This document shows, in pieces, positions 1 through 5,967 of a stretch of 30,433 bases of DNA. Under the pieces are notes generated by a model. It was given only the letters and a program-made list of their open reading frames with translations. It was not told the origin of the DNA and did not search any database. A program made the position numbers and the translations under genes. The number at the start of each line of letters is the position of its first letter. Position 1 is the first letter of the stretch. Source of the stretch: JBKGYG01 sp046546235 (GTDB taxonomy: Bacteria; Bacillota; Clostridia; Lachnospirales; DSM-24629); assembly GCA_046546235.1 (NCBI GenBank), contig JBKGYG010000014.1, positions 1 to 30,433 on the forward strand, written 5' to 3'.

Positions 1-52
1 GACTGTAAATCTGTTGGCTCAGCCTTCGAAGGTTCGAATCCTTCTCCCTCCA
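1..52 (+). tRNA. tRNA-Tyr (GTA), 5' end outside the window
   Basis: The visible part holds the anticodon loop with GTA at 5-7, a long class II variable arm, a T arm (28-32 paired with 40-44, loop TTCGAAT) and the 3' acceptor strand 45-51 with discriminator A at 52. The long variable arm together with anticodon GTA fits bacterial tyrosine tRNA. The 5' acceptor and D arm lie to the left of the window. CCA is not encoded; the next bases are TTTT. Confidence 0.93.
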
Positions 53-58
53 TTTTAA

Positions 59-132
<74 letters not shown>

Positions 133-151
133 CTATATATAGAATATATAT

Positions 152-224
<73 letters not shown>

Positions 225-228
225 TTAT

Positions 229-302
229 GGGCCACTAGCTCAGTCGGCTAGAGCACTGGACTTTTAATCCAGGTGTCCCGGGTTCGAGTCCCGGGTGGCT
301 CA
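229..302 (+). tRNA. tRNA-Lys (TTT)
   Basis: The acceptor pairs 229-235 with 295-301 (one G-U pair) and has discriminator A302. The anticodon TTT is at 263-265. Only four bases separate it from tRNA-Phe. A T-rich stretch follows directly from 303 and probably ends the cluster, although no separate terminator hairpin is present. Confidence 0.96.
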
Positions 303-430
303 TTTTTTTTTGTTTTTTTTAAAAAAATCATGCAACTTTTCAACATTAATTTCATATATATAGAAATATATGAAAATTACACATATTGAAGTGTAAAATA
401 ATTTAACTTGTAATTTTTATAAAAAACAAC

Positions 431-459
431 TTGACAGATGCAAATATTTATCGTATAAT
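431..459 (+). promoter_or_regulatory. sigma-A promoter upstream of glnK
   Basis: A perfect -35 TTGACA (431-436) and a perfect -10 TATAAT (454-459) are separated by 17 bases. Transcription should start near 466, only about 25 bases before a strong terminator hairpin. The transcript is therefore either a very short RNA or an attenuated leader for glnK-amtB. Confidence 0.88.
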
Positions 460-479
460 ATTATCATAATTTAAATTTC

Positions 480-529
480 GTAGACAATGAGGTCTACATA
501 TTCTATAAAAGAATATGTAGACCTTTTTT
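480..529 (+). terminator. intrinsic terminator with competing upstream hairpin (attenuator-like)
   Basis: The terminator stem pairs 491-504 with 510-523 (14 base pairs, loop ATAAA) and is followed by six T residues. Its 5' arm overlaps an alternative hairpin, GTAGAC (480-485) with GTCTAC (492-497), whose six-base loop is AATGAG. Both cannot form at once, because GTCTAC is shared. This is the geometry of a transcription attenuator. ANTAR-type antiterminator targets have hexaloops with A at position 1 and G at position 4, which this loop matches, but the second ANTAR hairpin is missing. Confidence 0.75.
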
Positions 530-540
530 GCTTTTATAAA

Positions 541-586
541 GAAAATCATATTATTTGATAATTGATATTTAGAATATTTACTAATT
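541..586 (+). repeat. dispersed intergenic repeat, copy A
   Basis: About 46 bases that align with segments at 2455-2503, 2618-2655 and 21813-21859. The shared core is ATTGATATTTAGAA followed by a T-rich half that partly complements it. Like two of the other copies it sits just 3' of an intrinsic terminator. The alignment was made by eye. Confidence 0.5.
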
Positions 587-631
587 CAACAAATGTAAAT
601 ATAAGTAGCTAAAAGTATTGTAAATAAAAAT

Positions 632-649
632 TAAACTTGCGCAAGTTTA
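632..649. promoter_or_regulatory. perfect 18-base palindrome, possible operator
   Basis: The sequence TAAACTTGCGCAAGTTTA is a perfect inverted repeat about 95 bases before glnK and is immediately followed by an AT-rich stretch (TATAAA at 651-656). The size and symmetry suit a dimeric regulator. It does not match the GlnR/TnrA consensus TGTNA-N7-TNACA. The regulator is unknown. Confidence 0.4.
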
Positions 650-744
650 TTATAAATAAGGTTTCATAAGTAGTAATGGCAATACAGTAAGAATAACATT
701 ACCAAATGAAACAATCAAAAATATGTGGAAAGGGAGGCTTTTAA

Positions 745-1098
745 ATGGAAACTAAAAGAATTACTAAAATAGAAATCATAACAAGATCTAGTAAATTTGA
801 AGAATTAAAAGAAGAATTAAATAAAATTGGTATAAGTGGGATGACAGTTTCTCAAGTTCTAGGTTGTGGCTTACAAAAAGGTAAAACAGAATTTTATAGA
901 GGCACAGAATATAGTATGGATTTACTACCAAAAGTTAAAGTTGAAGTTATAGTTTGTGAAATACCAGTTGAAGAAGTTGTTTCAACAGCTAAGAAAGTAT
1001 TAAGAACTGGTGAAATAGGAGATGGAAAGATATTTATTTACCCTGTTGAGAATGTAATTAAGATTCGTACAGGGGAAGAAGGATTAAAAGCATTATAA
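745..1098 (+). CDS. glnK: nitrogen regulatory P-II protein (GlnK/GlnB family)
   Basis: A 117-residue P-II signal protein that binds ATP, ADP and 2-oxoglutarate and blocks the ammonium channel AmtB. The T loop contains the conserved RGTEY segment; Tyr56 corresponds to the uridylylated Tyr51 of E. coli GlnB, shifted by a five-residue N-terminal extension. The B loop TGEIGDGKIFI (about 88-98) and the C-terminal IRTGEEG motif are intact. The usual KPF or RPE after the first strand is replaced by TRSSKF, a variation seen in some anaerobe P-II proteins. The start is supported by the GGGAGG site at 732-737. amtB begins 14 bases downstream, which is the classical glnK-amtB pairing, so I prefer glnK over glnB. 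The leader carries an attenuator-like structure. Confidence 0.94.
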   Translation: METKRITKIEIITRSSKFEELKEELNKIGISGMTVSQVLGCGLQKGKTEFYRGTEYSMDLLPKVKVEVIVCEIPVEEVVSTAKKVLRTGEIGDGKIFIYPVENVIKIRTGEEGLKAL

Positions 1099-1112
1099 AA
1101 GGAGGAATTATT

Positions 1113-2366
1113 ATGTCAATTAATGATATTATTTATTCAATAGATACAGTATGGGTACTATTTGCTGCAACTTTAGTATTCTTTATGCAAGCAGGTTTTG
1201 CAATGGTGGAAACAGGATTTACCCGTTCAAAAAATGCAGGTAACATTATAATGAAAAACCTTATGGATTTTTCAGTTGGTTCAATTATGTATTGGTTTAT
1301 AGGTTTTGGTATTATGTTTGGAACAACTGTAGGTGGAGTTTTTGGTAAATTAGATTTTATGAGTATAGGTAATTATGATTTTTCAGTTCCTAAACCAGCA
1401 TTTTTAATATTCCAAACAGTTTTCGCAGCAACAGCTGCAACAATTGTGTCTGGTGCAATGGCTGAAAGAACAAAATTTGCATCATATTTAGTATATAGTT
1501 TTTTCATTACAACTTTTATTTATCCAATTGTAGGTCATTGGGTATGGGGTAGTGGTTGGTTAGGAGAACTAGGCTTTCATGATTTTGCAGGTTCAACTGT
1601 TGTTCATTCAGTTGGTGGATGGAGTGCTTTAATGGGTGCGGCTATTTTAGGACCACGTATTGGCAAATATACAAAAGAAGGTAAATCTAATGCTATACCG
1701 GGACATAGTTTAACATTAGGGGCATTAGGTGTATTTATTCTTTGGTTTGGATGGTTTGGATTTAATCCAGGTTCACAATTAGCTGCGTCAGGAGTAGAAA
1801 ATGCAAATGCAATAGGACATATATTTGTTACTACAAATTTAGCAGCAGCAACAGGGGCAATCGTTACAATGTTTATTACTTGGATTAAATACAAAAAACC
1901 TGACGTGTCAATGACTTTAAATGGAGCTTTAGGTGGTCTTGTTGGAATTACTGCAGGTACAGATGTTGTATCACCAGGTGGAGCATTTTTAATAGGTGTT
2001 ATAGCAGGTTTTGTAATAGTATATGGTATTGAATTTGTTGATAAGGTATTAAAAATAGACGATCCTGTTGGAGCTGTAGGAGTTCATGGCCTTTGTGGAG
2101 CAATGGGAACAGTTGCTGTTGGATTGTTTTCTACAAGTGATGGTCTGTTCTATGGCGGTGGCGTTAGTGCATTAGGAGTCCAAGCGCTAGGTGTAGTAGC
2201 AGTTGCCGGATGGGTATTTGTAACAACATTTATTTTATTTAAATTAGTAGATAAAGTTATTGGATTAAGAGTAAGTAAAAATGAAGAACATAAAGGTTTA
2301 GATATTGAAGAACATGGGACAGAAAGTTATGCTGATTTTGAAATCAAATCAATTCAAATACATTAA
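1113..2366 (+). CDS. amtB: ammonium transporter AmtB
   Basis: A 417-residue Amt/Mep/Rh channel in the cytoplasmic membrane that conducts ammonium or ammonia. About eleven hydrophobic segments run from residue 10 to about 390. Family motifs are visible: the early FFMQAGFAMVETGFTRSKN, the twin pore-histidine regions around GHWVWG and VGVHGLCG, and the C-terminal GLDIEEHG tail that contacts P-II. Length is normal and no separate signal peptide is apparent. A strong AAAGGAGG site at 1098-1105 precedes the ATG. It is coupled to glnK just upstream and followed by a strong terminator, so the two genes form a complete operon. Confidence 0.97.
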   Translation: MSINDIIYSIDTVWVLFAATLVFFMQAGFAMVETGFTRSKNAGNIIMKNLMDFSVGSIMYWFIGFGIMFGTTVGGVFGKLDFMSIGNYDFSVPKPAFLIFQTVFAATAATIVSGAMAERTKFASYLVYSFFITTFIYPIVGHWVWGSGWLGELGFHDFAGSTVVHSVGGWSALMGAAILGPRIGKYTKEGKSNAIPGHSLTLGALGVFILWFGWFGFNPGSQLAASGVENANAIGHIFVTTNLAAATGAIVTMFITWIKYKKPDVSMTLNGALGGLVGITAGTDVVSPGGAFLIGVIAGFVIVYGIEFVDKVLKIDDPVGAVGVHGLCGAMGTVAVGLFSTSDGLFYGGGVSALGVQALGVVAVAGWVFVTTFILFKLVDKVIGLRVSKNEEHKGLDIEEHGTESYADFEIKSIQIH

Positions 2367-2397
2367 AAACATGACTAAATATATAATAAATAAAATA

Positions 2398-2445
2398 AAC
2401 AGTCCTTATCTAATTTTTCGTATAGATAAGGACTGTTGTTATTTT
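2398..2445 (+). terminator. intrinsic terminator of glnK-amtB
   Basis: A perfect 14-base-pair stem (2398-2411 with 2424-2437) with a T-rich loop is followed by a T-rich tail. It starts about 32 bases after the amtB stop codon. Confidence 0.88.
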
Positions 2446-2454
2446 ATTTATTAG

Positions 2455-2503
2455 GAAAGTGATACTTTTCAGACAATTGGTATTTAGAACATGTACCAAT
2501 TGT
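2455..2503 (+). repeat. dispersed intergenic repeat, copy B1, with perfect hairpin
   Basis: This copy contains a perfect 10-base-pair inverted repeat (ACAATTGGTA at 2473-2482 with TACCAATTGT at 2494-2503, 11-base loop). It lies about 18 bases after the amtB terminator stem and resembles copies at 541, 2618 and 21813. Read in the same frame as copy B2 it encodes DNWYLEHV against DNWYLAAI, so the repeats may derive from a once-coding sequence. Confidence 0.55.
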
Positions 2504-2525
2504 ACAACACACCAGTTTATAGTAA

Positions 2526-2545
2526 GGGCGTATCACGATGCGCCC
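2526..2545. repeat. GC-rich hairpin
   Basis: GGGCGTAT (2526-2533) pairs with ATGCGCCC (2538-2545) around a CACG loop, with one G-U pair; ATTTT follows. It is markedly richer in GC than its surroundings. It belongs to the repeat-dense block at 2446-2666 and might act as a weak terminator or as a structural part of the repeat. A second hairpin with a GGCG/CGCC inner stem lies at 2591-2615. Confidence 0.5.
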
Positions 2546-2666
2546 ATTTTCAGTTAAGAGTATTCAATCAGCTGGGACAAATCGCGTTGCGAACATGGCG
2601 AAGCCGCCTTTGTTCAAGCAAAGTAGTTTAGATAATTGGTACTTAGCAGCAATTTATCAAATTTAA
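2538..2666 (+). CDS. possible 42-residue peptide within an intergenic repeat block (doubtful)
   Basis: An open frame starts at the ATG inside the 3' arm of the GC-rich hairpin and runs 42 codons to TAA at 2664-2666. The predicted peptide begins MRPFSVKSIQ and ends DNWYLAAIYQI. Its 3' third is dispersed-repeat copy B2, and the preceding part has higher GC than the neighbours. An AAGGG at 2524-2528 is a possible but poor ribosome site. No domain is recognised. It is more likely a relic or repeat-derived open frame than a functional gene, but it is the only open frame in this 412-base gap. Confidence 0.2.
   Translation: MRPFSVKSIQSAGTNRVANMAKPPLFKQSSLDNWYLAAIYQI
2618..2655 (+). repeat. dispersed intergenic repeat, copy B2
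   Basis: GCAAAGTAGTTTAGATAATTGGTACTTAGC matches the first halves of copies B1 and C, including the GCAAAG start found in copy C. It lacks the complementary second half and so is probably truncated. Between it and the yaaO-like start (2656-2778) lie a short palindrome GACTAGTC at 2717-2724, a TATAAT at 2743-2748 that may be a -10 box, and a ribosome site. Confidence 0.45.
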
Positions 2667-2778
2667 TTAGATAAGATCATTAGAAAAGCAGGAACATATG
2701 ACTAGAAAATAAAAAAGACTAGTCGAAAAGAAAAGAGTTAAGTATAATAAAGATAATAGAATATAAAGGAGCTTTATA

Positions 2779-4215
2779 ATGAAAGGATCTTTATACAATG
2801 AATTGATAAAAAACAAGCAGAAAAATTCAATCTCTTTTCATATGCCAGGAGATAAATATGGAAGATTATTTAATATGGATAATTTGGCAGCACTTGATGT
2901 AACTGAATTAGAAGGATTAGATAATCTGCATGCTCCTTCTGGAATTATATTAGAAGCACAAGAACGAGCTTCCAAATTATATCAAAGTTATAAGAGTTTC
3001 TTTTTAGTAAATGGTAGCACAGTAGGCATATTAGCATCTATAATAGGGCTAACAAACAAAGGTGATAAAATTTTAATGACGAGAAATTCACATAAATCAG
3101 TTTATAATGCAGTAATGTTAAATGAATTAAATCCAATTTATGTATATCCAGATATAATTAATGAATACTCTTGCGCTAATGGAATTAGTGCGAAAGCTAT
3201 AGAAGAAAAGTTGGTATTAAATAATAATATAAAAGTAGTCGTTGTTACATCTCCTACATATGAAGGGATAATGTCTAATATTAAAGAAATTTCAAAAGTA
3301 ACAAGGAAGTATGATATCCCTCTAATAGTAGATGAAGCCCATGGTGCACATCTAAAATTCCATTCATATTTTCCAGAGAGTGCATTGGATCAGGGTGGGG
3401 ATATAGTTATACATAGTTTACATAAAACACTACCAGCATTAACTCAAACAGGATTACTACATATAAATAGTGATAAAATTAATGATTATAAAATCAAACA
3501 ACTTTTAAGCACATTTCAATCAAGCAGTCCATCTTATATTTTAATGGCAAGTATGGATTATTGTCTAGGTTTAATAAATGATAAAGGTAAAGAGTTATTT
3601 CATAATTATATACAACAGTTAGAATATTATACGCAGGTACTAAGAGAAAAGTTATTAAAGATTAAAATAATGAATAGAAACATTATTAAAAACAAGTATG
3701 GATTTGATATAGACCCTAGTAAATTATTGTTTTATTGCGGAGAAACTAATATAACAGGCAATGTATTAGTTAAGAAATTAAGAGAAAAATATAATATACA
3801 ACTAGAATTATCCAATATTTTATATGGGTTAGGTATGACTAGTATTAGTAATATAGAAGATGACTATAAAGCATTAGTTAAATCTTTAAAAGATATTGAC
3901 TCTAAAATTAAGAAAAAAGAGAAATCAGCCGATAAATATGATAAGATATTATTAGAGCAAGCTTTATTACCTCATAAAGCAATAAATAAAAAAACAAGAA
4001 AGATATCTATAATTGATTGTGAAAATTGTATTGCAGGAGAGTACATTATTCCATATCCACCAGGGATACCTCTAGTTGTTCCTGGAGAAATTATAACAAA
4101 AGATACTATTGAATGTTTATTTGAATATAAAAAACATAATATGTCAATTATTGGGTTATCTGATTTATCATTAGAAAAAATAAATATTATTGAAGAGGTG
4201 ACATATGCAAGGTAA
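2779..4215 (+). CDS. Orn/Lys/Arg decarboxylase-family PLP enzyme (YaaO-like)
   Basis: A 478-residue fold-type I pyridoxal-phosphate enzyme related to bacterial arginine, lysine and ornithine decarboxylases. The N-terminal FHMPGDKYG motif, the VNGSTVG phosphate-binding stretch, D185-E-A-H188 for the cofactor ring and K216 in SLHKTLPALTQTG for the Schiff base are all visible. The C-terminal decarboxylase domain (about 390-470) carries the YPPGIPLVVPGE motif. It is the short form without the response-regulator-like wing domain, as in B. subtilis YaaO. It overlaps tmk by 11 bases, the same neighbour as in B. subtilis, so they are co-translated. The substrate cannot be read from the sequence; arginine or lysine are candidates. 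The start has an AAAGGAG site 9 bases upstream. Confidence 0.9.
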   Translation: MKGSLYNELIKNKQKNSISFHMPGDKYGRLFNMDNLAALDVTELEGLDNLHAPSGIILEAQERASKLYQSYKSFFLVNGSTVGILASIIGLTNKGDKILMTRNSHKSVYNAVMLNELNPIYVYPDIINEYSCANGISAKAIEEKLVLNNNIKVVVVTSPTYEGIMSNIKEISKVTRKYDIPLIVDEAHGAHLKFHSYFPESALDQGGDIVIHSLHKTLPALTQTGLLHINSDKINDYKIKQLLSTFQSSSPSYILMASMDYCLGLINDKGKELFHNYIQQLEYYTQVLREKLLKIKIMNRNIIKNKYGFDIDPSKLLFYCGETNITGNVLVKKLREKYNIQLELSNILYGLGMTSISNIEDDYKALVKSLKDIDSKIKKKEKSADKYDKILLEQALLPHKAINKKTRKISIIDCENCIAGEYIIPYPPGIPLVVPGEIITKDTIECLFEYKKHNMSIIGLSDLSLEKINIIEEVTYAR

Positions 4216-4825
4216 ATTTATTACATTTGAAGGATCTGACGGGTCAGGTAAAACTACTCAAATAGAATTAGTTAAAACTTATTTTGAGTCAAAAAAAATA
4301 GATTATATTTTTACTAGGGAACCAGGAGGAACGGTTATTGGTGAAACTATTAGAGAAATAATTTTAGATAAAAAACATATGGAGATGTCAGAAAAAACTG
4401 AAGCATTATTATACGCAGCATCTAGAGCTCAACATGTTAAAGAGCTTATAAAACCAGCTCTTGCAAAGGGTAAAGTTGTATTGTGTGATAGATTTGTTGA
4501 TTCTTCTATAATATATCAAGGAATGGGAAGAGGATTAGGAGAGGAAGTAATCAGTAGAATTAATGAGTGGGCAACTGGAGGATTAAAACCAGATTTAACA
4601 GTTTTATTAGATTTAGATCATAAAATTGGATTAACAAGAAAAAAATCACAAAAAGTATTAGATAGATTAGAATTACAAAAAAGTGAATTTCATAATATAG
4701 TAGTAGAAGGGTATAAGAATCTAGCTGAAAAAAATAAAGATAGAATTGTAGCTATAAACGCTTCATTAAAAATAGAAGATATACACAAAACTATTATTAA
4801 AGCTATTTCCAAAGTTTTATATTAA
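4205..4825 (+). CDS. tmk: thymidylate kinase
   Basis: A 206-residue P-loop kinase that phosphorylates dTMP to dTDP, an essential step of DNA precursor synthesis. The Walker A motif is G10-S-D-G-S-G-K-T-T18, followed by the TREPGGT substrate loop, the VLCDRFVDSS Walker B/DRF motif and a LID region near RLELQK. Length is typical. It starts inside the end of the upstream decarboxylase gene with GAGGTG as ribosome site. The stop codon overlaps the start of a GC-rich inverted repeat, which may shape the 3' end of the message. Confidence 0.97.
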   Translation: MQGKFITFEGSDGSGKTTQIELVKTYFESKKIDYIFTREPGGTVIGETIREIILDKKHMEMSEKTEALLYAASRAQHVKELIKPALAKGKVVLCDRFVDSSIIYQGMGRGLGEEVISRINEWATGGLKPDLTVLLDLDHKIGLTRKKSQKVLDRLELQKSEFHNIVVEGYKNLAEKNKDRIVAINASLKIEDIHKTIIKAISKVLY

Positions 4826-4915
4826 CTTGCCCATGTACCGCCAAGTACGGGCGGCACGCAAGTTGCAATGAAGAGGTCAATTTCAAATCCTTGCGAGCAA
4901 GTTTGCAATTAAGTA
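4824..4915 (+). repeat. GC-rich intergenic element after tmk
   Basis: An outer inverted repeat AACTTGC (4824-4830) with GCAAGTT (4858-4864) encloses an inner CCGCC/GGCGG hairpin. It is followed by a tail in which GCAAGTTTGCAATT near 4900 echoes GCAAGTTGCAAT at 4858-4869. The block is far richer in GC than the genes on both sides. There is no T run, so it is not a standard terminator. It looks like a small palindromic repeat unit of the kind that recurs in a genome, but no second copy is in this window. Confidence 0.55.
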
Positions 4916-4942
4916 TATTTTATTAGTTTGGAGGGTATTTGT

Positions 4943-5272
4943 ATGAAATTGGTATTAACAGTTATTCATGATGAAGATTCACATAAGTTAATGGACAAAT
5001 TGACTGAGGAAGGGTATATGGCCACAAAATTGGCTAGTACAGGAGGATTATTAAGAACAGGAAATACAACATTGTTTGTTGGAGTTGATAAAGAAAAGGT
5101 AGATAATGTTATTGATATTATTAAATCAATTTGTAAAACAACAAAACAAATAACTTTACTTAATCAACCAATGACAAGTATTCCAGAAGGGTTTGTTTCC
5201 TATCCAATAGAAGTAACTGTTGGAGGGGCTACAATATTTGTAGTAGATGTGGATAAGTACCTTAAAATTTAG
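4943..5272 (+). CDS. pstA: cyclic-di-AMP receptor PstA/DarA (YaaQ family)
   Basis: A 109-residue P-II-like protein that binds cyclic di-AMP as a trimer; its downstream target is not settled in the literature. The sequence matches the family throughout: MKLVLTVIHDED at the start, the GGLLRTGNTTLFVGV segment around the ligand pocket, and the VGGATIFVVDV final strand. I place the start at ATG 4943, because a GGAGGG site lies at 4930-4935; the in-frame TTG at 4928 overlaps that site. The chosen length matches B. subtilis PstA. It lies between tmk and yaaR as in Bacillus, 15 bases before yaaR. Confidence 0.93.
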   Translation: MKLVLTVIHDEDSHKLMDKLTEEGYMATKLASTGGLLRTGNTTLFVGVDKEKVDNVIDIIKSICKTTKQITLLNQPMTSIPEGFVSYPIEVTVGGATIFVVDVDKYLKI

Positions 5273-5287
5273 GGGAGGGTGTAGCTA

Positions 5288-5731
5288 ATGGATGTTAAAG
5301 TTAATAATATTCAATCGATGAATATGCAGAGTATCAAAAATACGGATTCCCCTAATATAGGTAAACCTTTTAAGTTTACACTAATGAGCAAAATAGAAGA
5401 AAGCGAATTAAAAAATCGCCTAAAACACCTTGTTGATGAAATAAATGTTCAAGGCGATAAAATTGCAAAACATATGGATATAAAGGATATGAAGAAATAT
5501 CGGGAGCTAATAAAAGATTTTATGAATGAAGTATTAACTAGGTCGCATAAGTTTTCAAGAGAAAATTTCTTAGATCGAAGAGGCCGACATCGAGTTTATG
5601 GTATTGTAAAGCTTGTGGATAAAAATTTAGATGAATTAGCTAATGAACTTATAAAAGAAGAAAAAAACAATATTAATATTTTAAATAAAGTAGATGAAAT
5701 AAGAGGATTATTATTAGATGTTATAACGTAA
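5288..5731 (+). CDS. yaaR: YaaR family protein (DUF327)
   Basis: A 147-residue, highly charged, mostly helical protein of the DUF327/YaaR family, whose biochemical role is unknown. The core runs from about residue 30 (FTLMSKIEESELKNRL) to the end, with the conserved HKFSRENFLDRRGRHRVYGIVKLVDKNL region at about 98-125. A GGGGAGGG site at 5272-5279 supports the start. It follows pstA closely and in Bacillus sits in the same position before holB. Here a 236-base gap with a strong stem-loop separates it from holB. Confidence 0.85.
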   Translation: MDVKVNNIQSMNMQSIKNTDSPNIGKPFKFTLMSKIEESELKNRLKHLVDEINVQGDKIAKHMDIKDMKKYRELIKDFMNEVLTRSHKFSRENFLDRRGRHRVYGIVKLVDKNLDELANELIKEEKNNINILNKVDEIRGLLLDVIT

Positions 5732-5791
5732 TATTAAAGTTTCAATGAAATATAAAAATTATAATTACTTAATATCTCCAAGTATTATGAA

Positions 5792-5869
5792 AAAGTGATA
5801 TAGTAAATTTATACTTACCTTACTCCTAAAGGAATGGTTTGCATAAATCTACTATATCACTTTTTTTGA
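5792..5869 (+). terminator. long stem-loop with T run after yaaR
   Basis: A 21-base arm (5792-5812) pairs with 5843-5863 with a single mismatch. The 30-base loop contains TCCTAAAGGA, which could itself fold. Seven T residues (5861-5867) close the structure. The stem is unusually long for a terminator, and the A/T-rich arms would also work in reverse. It probably ends the yaaO-tmk-pstA-yaaR transcript and makes holB the first gene of a new unit. Confidence 0.75.
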
Positions 5870-5967
5870 TTTGGATAGGTAATATAAATAGTTTTTCTTT
5901 ACTTTTTAGGACAAATTGTTATAGAATAAAGGTAGTACCGAGTATAAATAAATATAAGGATGATAAA

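Larger units (their letters stand above)
303..744. other. 442-base leader and intergenic region before glnK
   Basis: No protein gene is visible. In order it holds a T-rich stretch after the tRNA cluster (303-320), a sigma-A promoter (431-459), two mutually exclusive hairpins ending in a T run (480-529), a copy of a dispersed repeat (541-586), a perfect 18-base palindrome (632-649), and a ribosome site AAGGGAGG about 8 bases before the glnK start. A second promoter between the terminator and glnK is likely, but I could not identify a convincing one. Confidence 0.7.

Noticed and set aside
466..523. Full ANTAR-target RNA with two hexaloop hairpins
   Set aside because: Only the AATGAG hairpin is present; the predicted transcript start leaves about 14 bases upstream, too few for the first hairpin, and the terminator loop is ATAAA rather than a hexaloop with A1 and G4.
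1604..1894. Minus-strand open frame within amtB
   Set aside because: It is a shadow of the hydrophobic amtB coding sequence, with no ribosome site.
5839..5967. Longer holB start giving a 372-residue protein
   Set aside because: The extension runs through the terminator tail and has no ribosome site; the family start MNRFEKIIGHNN lies at 5968.
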